Shown here: positions 24,237 through 32,532 of the stretch, piece by piece
Numbering within the stretch: the first letter of the stretch is position 1
Layout of the letters: every line of letters begins with the position of its first letter
NCBI RefSeq assembly: GCF_001722335.1
Contig: NZ_MIHA01000017.1
Coordinates: forward strand, 62,001-126,000
Source of the DNA: Mycolicibacterium flavescens
GTDB taxonomy: Bacteria; Actinomycetota; Actinomycetes; Mycobacteriales; Mycobacteriaceae
Reading direction: 5' to 3'
Length of the DNA stretch: 64,000 nucleotides
The notes under the pieces: generated by a model
The model's input: the letters and a program-made list of their open reading frames with translations, nothing else
Databases searched by the model: none
Told to the model about the DNA's origin: nothing
Translations under genes and position numbers: made by a program

Positions 24237-26177
24237 GTGCGCAGTCGCTACGCGGGCACGCCCTTCACCACACCGACCGACCGGATCCGGGAAGCGCTCG
24301 AAGACGTCAGCGTCCCGACCCTGCTGCTCAGCCTCGTACACATCACCGGCGACACCCGCTTCATCCGCGACTACGCCCAGGCCGGCCTGTTCCTCAACGA
24401 GGTGCAGGGCTTCATGTCCGAGGACGACAAGGCCCGCGTCCGAGCCGAGGCGCTGGCCGTGATCACCGACTACCGCGACCGCGGCTGCCCCGAACCGGCC
24501 CCGCTCGGCGCCGACGTCGTCAAGCAGATGATGGACTGGGCCGCCTGCGAACCGGTGGGCGACGAGTACCTGCCGCTGATGTCCGAAGAACTCGACCTCG
24601 CCGGTGAAGACCCGCGCAGACCCGACCCGGTCGACCCCGACGCCGCATCCCGACTGCCCGTGCTCGTCATCGGCTGCGGCGAGTCCGGACTGCTGGCCGC
24701 GATCCGCCTTCAACAGGCCGGCCTGCCGTTCCTGGTCATCGAGAAGAATGCCGGCCCGGGCGGAACCTGGTGGGAGAACAGCTATCCCGGCGCCCGCGTC
24801 GACGTGGCCAACCACTTCTACTGTTACAGCTTCGAACCCAGCAACAAGTGGAGCCACTACTTCGCCGAACAACCCGAGCTGCGCCAGTACTTCGTCGACG
24901 TGATGACCAAACACGGCATCGCCGAGCACGTCCACTGGGAGACCGAAGTCATCTCGGCCGACTGGGACGACGCCGCCGGAACCTGGACCGTCGCCGTGCG
25001 CGCCAACGACGGCCGGGTCAGCAGGGTCACCGCCCGCGCGGTCATCAGCGCCGTCGGCCAACTGAACCGCCCCAAGATGCCCGACATCGACGGCGCAGAG
25101 TCGTTCGCAGGAACCGCCTTTCACTCCGCCCGGTGGGATCACGACGTCGACCTGACTGGTAAGCGGGTCGCGCTGATCGGCGCGGGCGCAAGCGGTTTCC
25201 AGATCGCGCCCGCCATCGCCGACGACGTCGCGCACCTCGACGTCTTCCAGCGCACCGCCCAGTGGATGTTCCCCAACCCGATGTACCACGATCGGGTTGG
25301 CGACGGAACCCGTTGGGCCATGGATTATCTGCCGTACTACAGCCGCTGGTACCGCTTCCTGCTGCTGTGGCCCGGCGCCGACAAGGGCCTCGACGCCGCA
25401 CGCGTCGACCCCGCCTACGAGCAGACCGACTACGCGGTCAGCGACATGAACGCCGCCGCCAGGATGATGTTCACCGACTGGATCACCACCCAGGTCGACG
25501 GCGACGAGGACCTGCTCGCCAAGGTGCTGCCCGACTACCCGGCCACCGGCAAGCGCACGCTGCAGGACAACGGCACCTGGCTGAAAACCCTGCGCCGCGA
25601 CAACGTCGACCTGATCCGCACACCGATCGAGCGGATCACCCCGACCGGCGTGGTGACCGCCGACGGCGACGAGCACCCCGCCGATGTCATCGTCTACGCC
25701 ACCGGGTTTCGCGCCACCGAAGTGCTGTGGCCGCTGCGCATCACCGGCCGCGACGGCGTCGACCTGCGCGACGCCTGGGGCGAGCGGCCCTACGCCTACC
25801 GCGGCATCATGGTGCCGGGCTTCCCGAACTTCTTCCTCACCTACGGCCCCGGCACCCACCTGGCCCACGGCGGAAGCCTGATCCTGAACTCCGAGTTGCA
25901 GATGCGCTACATCGGCCAGCTCCTGCACGCGCTCGCCGACGGTCTGCACTCGATCGAACCCACCCCCGAAGCGACCGAGGACTGGCGGCGCCGCTCACAG
26001 GAGGCGATCACCATGACCGTCTGGGCGCACCCGTCGATCGAGCACTCCTACTTCAAGAACGCCCACGGCGAGATCCACACCGTCAGCCCGTGGAAGCTCT
26101 ACGAGTACCACGCCGCGGTGCGCACACCCGAATGGTCCGACTTCGTGGTGAGAAGCGCTGCCGCCCAGAGCGTCTAG
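24237..26177 (+). CDS. Baeyer-Villiger monooxygenase with N-terminal extension
   Basis: A 646-residue type I monooxygenase. An N-terminal extension of about 135 residues precedes the first FAD motif (VLVIGCGESGLLAA); GGTWWENSYPGARVD follows, then GTAFHSARWDHDVD, matching the fingerprint region F-x-G-x-x-x-H-x-x-x-W, and a second Rossmann motif, ALIGAGASGFQ. The C-terminal part carries V-Y-A-T-G-F. Extended BVMOs of this size include 4-hydroxyacetophenone and some long-chain ketone enzymes. GTG at 24237 has AGAGGA six bases upstream; GTG 24222 lacks a ribosome site. It overlaps the convergent luciferase-like gene by four bases. Confidence 0.9.
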   Translation: MRSRYAGTPFTTPTDRIREALEDVSVPTLLLSLVHITGDTRFIRDYAQAGLFLNEVQGFMSEDDKARVRAEALAVITDYRDRGCPEPAPLGADVVKQMMDWAACEPVGDEYLPLMSEELDLAGEDPRRPDPVDPDAASRLPVLVIGCGESGLLAAIRLQQAGLPFLVIEKNAGPGGTWWENSYPGARVDVANHFYCYSFEPSNKWSHYFAEQPELRQYFVDVMTKHGIAEHVHWETEVISADWDDAAGTWTVAVRANDGRVSRVTARAVISAVGQLNRPKMPDIDGAESFAGTAFHSARWDHDVDLTGKRVALIGAGASGFQIAPAIADDVAHLDVFQRTAQWMFPNPMYHDRVGDGTRWAMDYLPYYSRWYRFLLLWPGADKGLDAARVDPAYEQTDYAVSDMNAAARMMFTDWITTQVDGDEDLLAKVLPDYPATGKRTLQDNGTWLKTLRRDNVDLIRTPIERITPTGVVTADGDEHPADVIVYATGFRATEVLWPLRITGRDGVDLRDAWGERPYAYRGIMVPGFPNFFLTYGPGTHLAHGGSLILNSELQMRYIGQLLHALADGLHSIEPTPEATEDWRRRSQEAITMTVWAHPSIEHSYFKNAHGEIHTVSPWKLYEYHAAVRTPEWSDFVVRSAAAQSV

Positions 26178-26992
26178 AGTTCAGCGATCACCTTGGCGAA
26201 CGCCTCGGCGTGCAACTGCTGCACGGTGAAGTACGTGACGCCGTAGGTGTCGCGATAGCCGCGCAGCGTGTCGGCGATCTCGGCGGGAGAGCCGGACAGC
26301 ACCGCCGGGGTGGCCAGCAGTTCCGCCTCGGACAGGTGCGGCAGGAACTGGCGGGTGATCGACAAATCGGGGCGCCCGGAGTCGTCGGTCGGCAGCGCGG
26401 TGATCGCGATGTTTAGCTCCAGATCGGCGAACCGGTCGCCGGCGGCCTCGCGCACGAACGCGATGCGGTCGGCCAGCGGATCGGACTCGGCGGTGATCGG
26501 CGCCCCGCCCGTCAGGCCGATGATGGCAGCGCGCCGCGCCGCCAGCGTCAACAGCTTGTCGCCGTTGCCGGCGATCAGGATCGGCACGTCGGGTGCCTCT
26601 GATGCGATGTGCTCGGTGACATGGCGCAGCCAGTCCACCCGCTGGCCGGCCGACGGGAACGGCAACTCGGCCTGTTCGAACTCCGCCTCGACGTACCCGG
26701 CGCCTAGGCCGAGGTCGAACCGGCCGCCCGACAGATCCCGCAGCGTGGTGACCTCGCGGGCCAGCAGCGCGGGCCGGTAGAAGCCGGCGTTGAGCACGAA
26801 CGTGCCGACCCGCAGGCGCTGCGTGGCCATCGCCATCGCGGTCATCATCGGGAACGGCGCCGTCGTGTAGAGGTGGTCGGCGACGTGCACGATGTCGTAG
26901 CCCATGTCCTCGGCGCGGCGCGCCCAGTCCTGCACCGACTTCTGCCGCCGCCCGGCCTGCAGTCCCACACCGAACCGGAAGGGTTTGGTCAC
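26174..26992 (-). CDS. Luciferase-like (LLM) F420-dependent oxidoreductase
   Basis: A 272-residue TIM-barrel flavin/F420 enzyme. Marks are F-R-F-G-V-G at the start, YDIVHVADHL, LRVGTFVLNAGFYRPALLAREV, LSGGRFDLGLGAGY and the later VPILIAGNG. In mycobacteria most proteins of this group use cofactor F420. The ATG overlaps nothing upstream; its stop overlaps the monooxygenase stop on the other strand. Substrate unknown; co-location with a monooxygenase is suggestive only. Confidence 0.88.
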   Translation of the reverse strand: MTKPFRFGVGLQAGRRQKSVQDWARRAEDMGYDIVHVADHLYTTAPFPMMTAMAMATQRLRVGTFVLNAGFYRPALLAREVTTLRDLSGGRFDLGLGAGYVEAEFEQAELPFPSAGQRVDWLRHVTEHIASEAPDVPILIAGNGDKLLTLAARRAAIIGLTGGAPITAESDPLADRIAFVREAAGDRFADLELNIAITALPTDDSGRPDLSITRQFLPHLSEAELLATPAVLSGSPAEIADTLRGYRDTYGVTYFTVQQLHAEAFAKVIAEL

Positions 26993-27067
26993 GCGGTCAT
27001 CGTATGGCGATCACAACTCGGCAAAGGATGTTTGGCGCACGACACCGCGGGGCATAAACCTGCCGCC

Positions 27068-27146
27068 GACTTCGACACTCGAAGTCCACAGACTCGAAGG
27101 ACTTGTTGCCCCGATCCGGCCCGTCGTGAACCATCCGACGGGCCGG
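27068..27146. promoter_or_regulatory. Two inverted repeats in divergent promoter region
   Basis: The gap 26993-27161 holds GACTTCG-N5-CGAAGTC at 27068-27086 and a perfect 11-base inverted repeat with a 9-base loop at 27116-27146 (arm CCGGCCCGTCG). The second ends 15 bases before the ligase ATG, so it is likely part of the mRNA leader or an operator. AATATTCTT follows it. Confidence 0.5.
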
Positions 27147-27161
27147 ATCAATATTCTTCCC

Positions 27162-28262
27162 ATGGCCACTCACCCCACGATCGGCGTCGAAGAAGAGTTC
27201 CTGCTCGTTGACTCGGCGAGCGGGGAACCCGTCGCGCGCAACGAGACCGTCGCCCGCGAGGCCGCCGCCCGCGGCGTGAAACTGCAACTCGAGCTGACGA
27301 CGTGCCAGGTCGAGACCGCCACCGAGGCCGTCGGCTCCGCCATCGCCCTGCAACAGCAGCTGATCGCGCTGCGCCGGGCCACCGCCGAGGCCGCCGAACA
27401 GGCCGGCGCGCAACTGCTCGCGGTCGGGCTGCCGCCGACCCTGCCACACGAATTCCCGATCACCGACACACCGCGCTACCGCCGGATCGCCGAGCGGTTC
27501 GGGATGATCGCCCACGAGCAGGGCATCTGCGGGTGCCACGTGCACGTCGCGGTACCCAGCCGCGAGATCGCCGTCCGGGTCAGCAACCGGCTGCGACCCT
27601 GGCTGCCCAGCCTGCTCGGGCTCAGCGCCAACTCCGCGATCTACCGCAACTCCGACACCGGCCACGCCAGTTGGCGCAGCGTGCTGTGGGCGCGCTGGCC
27701 CAGCGCGGGGCCGCCGCCGCACTTCGACTCGGTCGACGAGTACGACGCCGTCGTGCAGATGATGCAGCAGGCGGGGGCCATGCTCGACGACGGCATGGTC
27801 TATTGGGACGTCCGCCCCTCCGCCAACTTCCCGACGATCGAAGTGCGCGTCGCCGACGTGCCCGCGACCGTCGCCGACACCGTGCTGCTGGCGGCGTTGA
27901 CCAGGGCCGCGGTGATGACCGCTCTCGACGACGAACGGCGCGGCGAACCGGTCCCGCCGCTGGCGCCGCACGCGCTCAAGGCCGCGTACTGGAAGTCCGC
28001 GCGCGACGGGATCGACGGCGACGCCGTGGATCTGGTCGACGGCCACGCCCGGGTCCCGGCCGGCGAACTGCTCGGCCGCCTCGTCGAACACGTCCGGCCC
28101 GCGCTGGAGGACGTCGGCGACTACGACCTCGTCGTCGACGGACTGCGCCGGGTCACCGAGGCCGGCAACGGCGCGTCGCGCCAACGCCGGGCCTGGCAGC
28201 GCGGCCACGACGTGGGCGACGTGGTCGCCGCGGCCGCCGAGGCCACCCTCGAAGGCTGTTAG
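27162..28262 (+). CDS. Carboxylate-amine ligase, YbdK/GCS2 family
   Basis: A 366-residue ATP-dependent ligase of the glutamate-cysteine ligase 2 superfamily. Family marks are [12 protein letters not shown] at residues 5-16, [12 protein letters not shown] with the metal or substrate His pair, and [16 protein letters not shown] near residue 225. YbdK proteins have weak gamma-glutamylcysteine ligase activity and unknown true roles. The ATG is the start of the conserved block; the longer open frame from 26904 crosses inverted repeats. Its 3' end overlaps rskA by four bases on the opposite strand. Confidence 0.88.
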   Translation: MATHPTIGVEEEFLLVDSASGEPVARNETVAREAAARGVKLQLELTTCQVETATEAVGSAIALQQQLIALRRATAEAAEQAGAQLLAVGLPPTLPHEFPITDTPRYRRIAERFGMIAHEQGICGCHVHVAVPSREIAVRVSNRLRPWLPSLLGLSANSAIYRNSDTGHASWRSVLWARWPSAGPPPHFDSVDEYDAVVQMMQQAGAMLDDGMVYWDVRPSANFPTIEVRVADVPATVADTVLLAALTRAAVMTALDDERRGEPVPPLAPHALKAAYWKSARDGIDGDAVDLVDGHARVPAGELLGRLVEHVRPALEDVGDYDLVVDGLRRVTEAGNGASRQRRAWQRGHDVGDVVAAAAEATLEGC

Positions 28263-28966
28263 GCCAGCGGCAGTTCGGCGAACGGCGCGCCGGTCGGCCG
28301 CTCCGACCCGCCCGGCGGTTCGATGGTGAACGCCAGCGTGCGGGAGTCGCCGAGGTCGGGCAGCACCGCGGTGGTCGACGGCGCGACCGCGCCCTGATCC
28401 ATCGTTCCCGCGGAGTGCGCACCCTTCTCGTCGACCAGCCACATCTGGTACACCGTGCCCGGTTGCGGCGGGGAGACGTTGTTCATCACCAGCACCCCGG
28501 CATCCTTCTCGCGGGAGAACACCACGGTCGCGACGCCGCCGCCCGGGATTTCGCCGGACACCGTCCGCACATCGGGGGCGGCGAACACCTGCTCGGCCGT
28601 CGACACCGGTGCGGGACGCAGCGCCAGACCGGCGCCGAGCGCGCCGAGGCCGACGACGAGCACCGCCGCGGCGGCCAGCGCCGGTTTCTGCCAGCGCCGC
28701 GGGCGCAGCTCGCGCACCGGGGCCGGTCCGCGTACCTCGGCGAGCAGGCGGGTGCGCAGCTCGGCGGGCGGTTCGACCGCGGTGGCCGCCGACAGCACCG
28801 CCAGCGTCTCGCGTGCGGTGCGCACCTCGTCGGTGAACGCCTGCGCGAGCGACGGCGGCGCGGTCGCGACCCGGCGGTCGATGTCGGCGCGTTCGGAGTC
28901 GCTCACCGCGTGCAGCGCGTACGGCGCCGCCAGCGCGATGAGATCGGTATCGATTGGCTCGGTCAT
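28259..28966 (-). CDS. rskA: Anti-sigma-K factor RskA
   Basis: A 235-residue single-pass membrane anti-sigma factor. The N-terminal cytoplasmic domain (about 1-85), with [15 protein letters not shown], binds SigK. One membrane helix follows ([19 protein letters not shown], about 103-122), then an extracytoplasmic domain with [16 protein letters not shown]. Regulated proteolysis of this type of protein frees the sigma factor. The ATG overlaps the sigK stop by ATGA. This domain order and the location beside sigK make the call firm. Confidence 0.93.
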   Translation of the reverse strand: MTEPIDTDLIALAAPYALHAVSDSERADIDRRVATAPPSLAQAFTDEVRTARETLAVLSAATAVEPPAELRTRLLAEVRGPAPVRELRPRRWQKPALAAAAVLVVGLGALGAGLALRPAPVSTAEQVFAAPDVRTVSGEIPGGGVATVVFSREKDAGVLVMNNVSPPQPGTVYQMWLVDEKGAHSAGTMDQGAVAPSTTAVLPDLGDSRTLAFTIEPPGGSERPTGAPFAELPLA

Positions 28967-29544
28967 GGCACCCCCAGGCACTTGCGGAGGCCGCGGATGC
29001 CGTCGCGCATCCGCGATTTGATGGTGGCCAGGTTGGCCGACAACCGTTCCGAGACCTGCGCGTAGGTCAGGCCGTCGTAGTAGGCGAGTTGGATGCACTC
29101 GCGTTGGACGTCGGTCAGCGAGCCCAGGCAGTCGGCCACCTGGCGGCGTTCGTCGCGCAGGATCACCGAGTCGGAGACGTGGTCGGCAGGCGTGTCGGCG
29201 GTGGCCGCGCCGTAACGGTTCTCCCGGTGGGTGGCGGCCTGCTCCGAGCGCACCCGGTCGACCGCGCGCCGGTGCGCGAGCGTCATCAGCCACGCCAGCG
29301 CCGACCCGGCCGACGGGTCGTAACCCCCGGCGGTGCGCCACACCTGCAGGTAGACGTCCTGGGTGGTCTCTTCGCTGTAGCCGGAGTCGCGTAGCACCCG
29401 CGAGACCAGCCCGAAGACCCGCGCGCGGGTCCGGTCGTAGAACGTGGCGAACGCTTCGACGTCCTGTTCGGCCACCTGGCGAAGCAGTTCGTCGAGGTCG
29501 GATGTCACGAGCGGTAGCCTAGCCACCGGCGTCAGCACCGTCAT
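28963..29544 (-). CDS. sigK: ECF RNA polymerase sigma factor SigK
   Basis: A 193-residue ECF sigma factor. Region 2 (about 25-95) includes [21 protein letters not shown] and [19 protein letters not shown]. Region 4 (about 130-185) includes [19 protein letters not shown] and [14 protein letters not shown]. These blocks match the known mycobacterial SigK very closely. The ATG lies two bases after the DUF1365 stop and the stop overlaps rskA. A SigK-type promoter upstream of the operon (30318-30345) implies autoregulation. Confidence 0.95.
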   Translation of the reverse strand: MTVLTPVARLPLVTSDLDELLRQVAEQDVEAFATFYDRTRARVFGLVSRVLRDSGYSEETTQDVYLQVWRTAGGYDPSAGSALAWLMTLAHRRAVDRVRSEQAATHRENRYGAATADTPADHVSDSVILRDERRQVADCLGSLTDVQRECIQLAYYDGLTYAQVSERLSANLATIKSRMRDGIRGLRKCLGVP

Positions 29545-29546
29545 GA

Positions 29547-30311
29547 TTATCGTGATCTGGCCGCATGTGCCACCAATTCGGTTGAGGGAGCGTCTCTTTC
29601 GCGGGCTCGCCGGTCGCTGCGGACCACCGGCACCCGGCGCAGCCACAGCGTCAGGTGCTGGATCCGCAGATCCACCGCCGTCATCAGCGGCGCCAGCGGG
29701 GCGGTGAACTGCAGTCGCAGCACCTCCCGCAGGGTGGCCGGCCGGCGGGTGCCGCGCACGGTCGCGATGAACGCCGGTTCGTCGTTGCGGTGCAGCGAGA
29801 CCGTGATGTCCAGCGCGTCGTCGGGATGCGGGGCGCGCACCAGGTAGTGCCCGTCGGCGCCGTTGAACGGCGACACCCGCAGCTGCTTGGGCGTCATCGA
29901 CACCCCGTCGGGGCCCGGCGGCAGCAGGTAGGCGTGCCGGCCGCCGCGGGTGTTGTGCATCTCCATCACCACGTGGCGCAGCACGCCGTCGGCGTCATGG
30001 CACCAGTACAGGGTGACCGGGTTGAACACGTAGCCGAGGACCCGAGCCTGCAGCAGCGCGGTGACGCGGCCGCCGGTCAGGTCGACGCCGTGCCCGCGCA
30101 GGAACGCGTCGACCCGGTCGCGCAGCGTGTCGCCGGGCGCGCCGTCGAGGTGATCGGCCGGGTCGAACCGCGCGAACGGCCGCAGCCAGCGCGGCAGCGA
30201 GGGCAGCCGGTCGACGTCGACGTACCAGCTGTAGCCGGGGTGCTCGAAGTAGTGGTGGACCGGGGCACGCCGCAGGTGGGTGACCCGGGTCCGGTACAAA
30301 CAGGCGTCCAC
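29547..30311 (-). CDS. DUF1365 protein (Rv0448c-like)
   Basis: A 254-residue DUF1365 protein. Visible family blocks are R-R-A-P-V-H-H-Y-F, LLQARVLGYVFNPVTLYWCH, VVMEMHNTRGGRHAY and F-N-G-A-D-G-H-Y. In Mycobacterium tuberculosis the homologue belongs to the sigK locus; its biochemical role is unknown, although neighbouring genes there act on fatty acids. GTG at 30311 lies seven bases after the promoter -10 element, consistent with a leaderless transcript. The stop is two bases before sigK, so they are co-transcribed. Confidence 0.9.
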   Translation of the reverse strand: MDACLYRTRVTHLRRAPVHHYFEHPGYSWYVDVDRLPSLPRWLRPFARFDPADHLDGAPGDTLRDRVDAFLRGHGVDLTGGRVTALLQARVLGYVFNPVTLYWCHDADGVLRHVVMEMHNTRGGRHAYLLPPGPDGVSMTPKQLRVSPFNGADGHYLVRAPHPDDALDITVSLHRNDEPAFIATVRGTRRPATLREVLRLQFTAPLAPLMTAVDLRIQHLTLWLRRVPVVRSDRRARERDAPSTELVAHAARSR

Positions 30312-30317
30312 ATCAGG

Positions 30318-30345
30318 TATTCGGAGCCGTCTTCGCCGCGGATGG
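30318..30345 (-). promoter_or_regulatory. SigK-type promoter
   Basis: Read on the minus strand, CCATCC (30345-30340), 16 bases, then CGAATA (30323-30318). This equals the published SigK consensus CCATCC-N16/17-CGAATA at all 12 positions. Transcription would begin at about 30311, the GTG of the DUF1365 gene. Confidence 0.88.
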
Positions 30346-30351
30346 GTGGGT

Positions 30352-31437
30352 TCAGGCGGGGCAGTACAGCGCGTCGAGGATCGCCGCGCGCGGGTCTTCC
30401 ACGGGCGACGCCGCCGCCGGCTCCTGGGTCAATGTCATGGCGACCGCGGGCCCGTCGAGGGGCTTGGCCATGAAGCTGTGGTAGCCGGGCACGTCGCCGC
30501 CGTGCCCCCACGCGGTCACGCCGCACGGCAGCGACGCCCGGGCCAGCCCGAGTCCGTAGCGCAGGACGCCGTCGCCGTCGGGCATCGGGACCGTCTGCAT
30601 CATCTGCTCGAGCAGCGGCGCCGGTACCACCCGCCCGTCGAGCAGCGCGGTGAGGAACGTGGTGACGTCTTCGTTCGTCGACACCAGGCTGCCGGCCATC
30701 CCCGCCGCCGAGGCGTTGAAGTCGGTGACGTCGGCGCGCCGGCCGTCGACGAGTTCGTAGCCGTGGGCGAGCGGCGCGCGCAGGCCGCGGTCGGCGGGGT
30801 CTGGGAAGTAGGTGTCGAGCAGGCCGAGCGGCAGGATGACCCGCGCGGTGACCGCGACGGCCGCGGGCAGCCCGGTCACCTTCTCGATCAGCAGACCCGC
30901 GATGACGTAGTTGGTGTTCGTGTACTTCATCGCGGTCCCGGGCGGGAACTGGGCGGGCCGGGTGAGCGCCATGTCGAGCAGGCGATCGCCGGTCACGGGT
31001 TCGGCGGGGACTGCGGTGATCTCGTCGAAGTACTCGGGCAGGCCGCTCTGATGACGCAGCAGTTGGCGCACCGTGATCTTGGCCGGATCGATGCCGTCGC
31101 CGCGGATGCGGCCGGGCAGGTACCGCTCGACGGGCGCTTCGAGCTCCAGTGCGCCTTCGGCCACGAGTTGCAGAATGGTCGCGGCGACAAAGGTTTTCGT
31201 GATGCTGCCGACCCGCACGTGGGTGTTGGGTGCGAATCCGGCTCCGGTCGCGACGTCGGAGTGGCCGGCCGCGAAACGCGTCAGTTCCGGTCCGTCGCGG
31301 ACCACCGCGACGCCGCCGGCCAGATCGTCTTCGGCGACGGCGCGGGCGAGTTCGGTTTGGACACCGGGCGGCTGGGCGTGAACCGGGGCGGCGGTCAGGA
31401 CCGCCAGGATCAGGGCGACGACTCCTGCGATGCGCAC
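30352..31437 (-). CDS. Exported serine hydrolase, beta-lactamase/PBP4* class
   Basis: A 361-residue secreted or wall-associated serine hydrolase of the class C beta-lactamase/D-Ala-carboxypeptidase fold. Signal peptide residues 1-21 end in V-H-A. The active-site tetrad S-I-T-K (Ser78, Lys81), Y-T-N (172-174) and H-G-G near residue 316 are all present. Natural substrates may be peptidoglycan peptides or esters. GTG at 31437 shares one base with the upstream stop (TAGTG); a start at 31458 is possible but would lengthen the signal peptide. Confidence 0.88.
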   Translation of the reverse strand: MRIAGVVALILAVLTAAPVHAQPPGVQTELARAVAEDDLAGGVAVVRDGPELTRFAAGHSDVATGAGFAPNTHVRVGSITKTFVAATILQLVAEGALELEAPVERYLPGRIRGDGIDPAKITVRQLLRHQSGLPEYFDEITAVPAEPVTGDRLLDMALTRPAQFPPGTAMKYTNTNYVIAGLLIEKVTGLPAAVAVTARVILPLGLLDTYFPDPADRGLRAPLAHGYELVDGRRADVTDFNASAAGMAGSLVSTNEDVTTFLTALLDGRVVPAPLLEQMMQTVPMPDGDGVLRYGLGLARASLPCGVTAWGHGGDVPGYHSFMAKPLDGPAVAMTLTQEPAAASPVEDPRAAILDALYCPA

Positions 31438-32504
31438 TACGCCGAGCGTAGTGGCCACGAGTGCGCGGCGGCCACCAGACCTTGCACCAGTTCGGAAGTC
31501 GCCGGGCTCAACCCGTCGTCGCCCGGTAGCTGACTGCGGGGGCTCAGGCCGCGTACCCGTGGCGTGAGTTCGAGTTGCGCTCCGCCGTCACGCATCCGGT
31601 TGACCGGGTTGTCCGGATGCAGCCCCCGCAACTCGCGCGGCATCGCGTCGAGGTCGGTGACCACGTGATATCCCGGCACCCGCACATGGTCGGCAAGATG
31701 TTGGGCCAGTTGGCGATTGCGGCCGCCGGCCAGTAGCTGGGTGCTGCGCCCGATACGGCCGTAGCCGTGCAGCGACACCGCGACGTCGACGTGGTCGAGG
31801 AACTCCGCGAGGCGTTCGGACTCTGCTGCGAGATATGAAGCCGACGGCAGATGGTGCGGGTAGTGGTCGGGGTGGCGCACCACGTAGAGCGAGGCGCCGG
31901 CGGCGTCGGCGGCGCGGTCGGCGATCACGTCGGTCATCTGCTCGAGGCCGCCGCCGTGGATGGCCATGAACCCGAAACGCGACCGCAGCGTGCTCGACTC
32001 GCTGACCCCGGGCTGGGCCAGCAACTCCGAAAGTGTCTGCGGGCCTGCCGATTCGGAGTCGTGGGTGCGCGACGGCCAGTGTGCGGGGTCCCAGCGGCGC
32101 AGGAAATCCACCCAGCGTTGGGGGAGACCGTGGTGTTCGGCGCCGTCGATGATCCGCTCGAGGTATCCCGGCCGCGGCGGCCCGGGTTCGACGCGGTGGT
32201 CGATGTAGACCCACGCCTCGGCGGGCCCGTCGGCGGTGTGCACGACCAGCCGGTCGCGCCGGTAGCGCACCGGCACACCCTCGGCGCTGTCGAGCACCGC
32301 GAGGTCACGGTCGGACAGTCGCCACAACACCCCGTGCACCTCGGACCCGTCGAACGGTTCGACCGTGGCCACGCCGCGTTCGTTGATCAGCCAGTCGTGG
32401 TCGGCGAGCTTGGCTGGTCGGGGATCGACCGCGTCCGGGCACCGCAGGGCCATCTGGGTCACGTTCAGGTTCGACCCGTAGGCGAAGTAGGGGTGCTGTC
32501 GCAC
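31437..32504 (-). CDS. Fusion: gamma-glutamylcyclotransferase + poly-gamma-glutamate hydrolase
   Basis: A 355-residue protein with two recognisable domains. Residues 1-about 135 resemble gamma-glutamylcyclotransferase: F-A-Y-G-S-N-L (7-13) binds the substrate and Glu75 in LDSAEG is the probable catalytic acid. Residues about 160-345 resemble phage-type poly-gamma-glutamate hydrolases (zinc-dependent): AIHGGGLEQMTD (His183, Glu188) and SLHGYGR (His246) are the likely Zn ligands and neighbours. No signal peptide is visible. Both halves act on gamma-glutamyl bonds, so stepwise degradation of gamma-glutamyl chains is an attractive reading. It is followed by the serine hydrolase with TAGTG overlap. 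Confidence 0.82.
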   Translation of the reverse strand: MRQHPYFAYGSNLNVTQMALRCPDAVDPRPAKLADHDWLINERGVATVEPFDGSEVHGVLWRLSDRDLAVLDSAEGVPVRYRRDRLVVHTADGPAEAWVYIDHRVEPGPPRPGYLERIIDGAEHHGLPQRWVDFLRRWDPAHWPSRTHDSESAGPQTLSELLAQPGVSESSTLRSRFGFMAIHGGGLEQMTDVIADRAADAAGASLYVVRHPDHYPHHLPSASYLAAESERLAEFLDHVDVAVSLHGYGRIGRSTQLLAGGRNRQLAQHLADHVRVPGYHVVTDLDAMPRELRGLHPDNPVNRMRDGGAQLELTPRVRGLSPRSQLPGDDGLSPATSELVQGLVAAAHSWPLRSA

Positions 32505-32532
32505 GCCTGTCAGATTGCCACAATCGGCTGAC

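Noticed and set aside
30077..30526. A minus-strand frame upstream of DUF1365 that might be a remnant of the oxidoreductase gene present in the M. tuberculosis sigK locus
   Set aside because: The sequence shows no FAD-binding motif or other recognisable similarity and mostly overlaps the DUF1365 and serine hydrolase genes.
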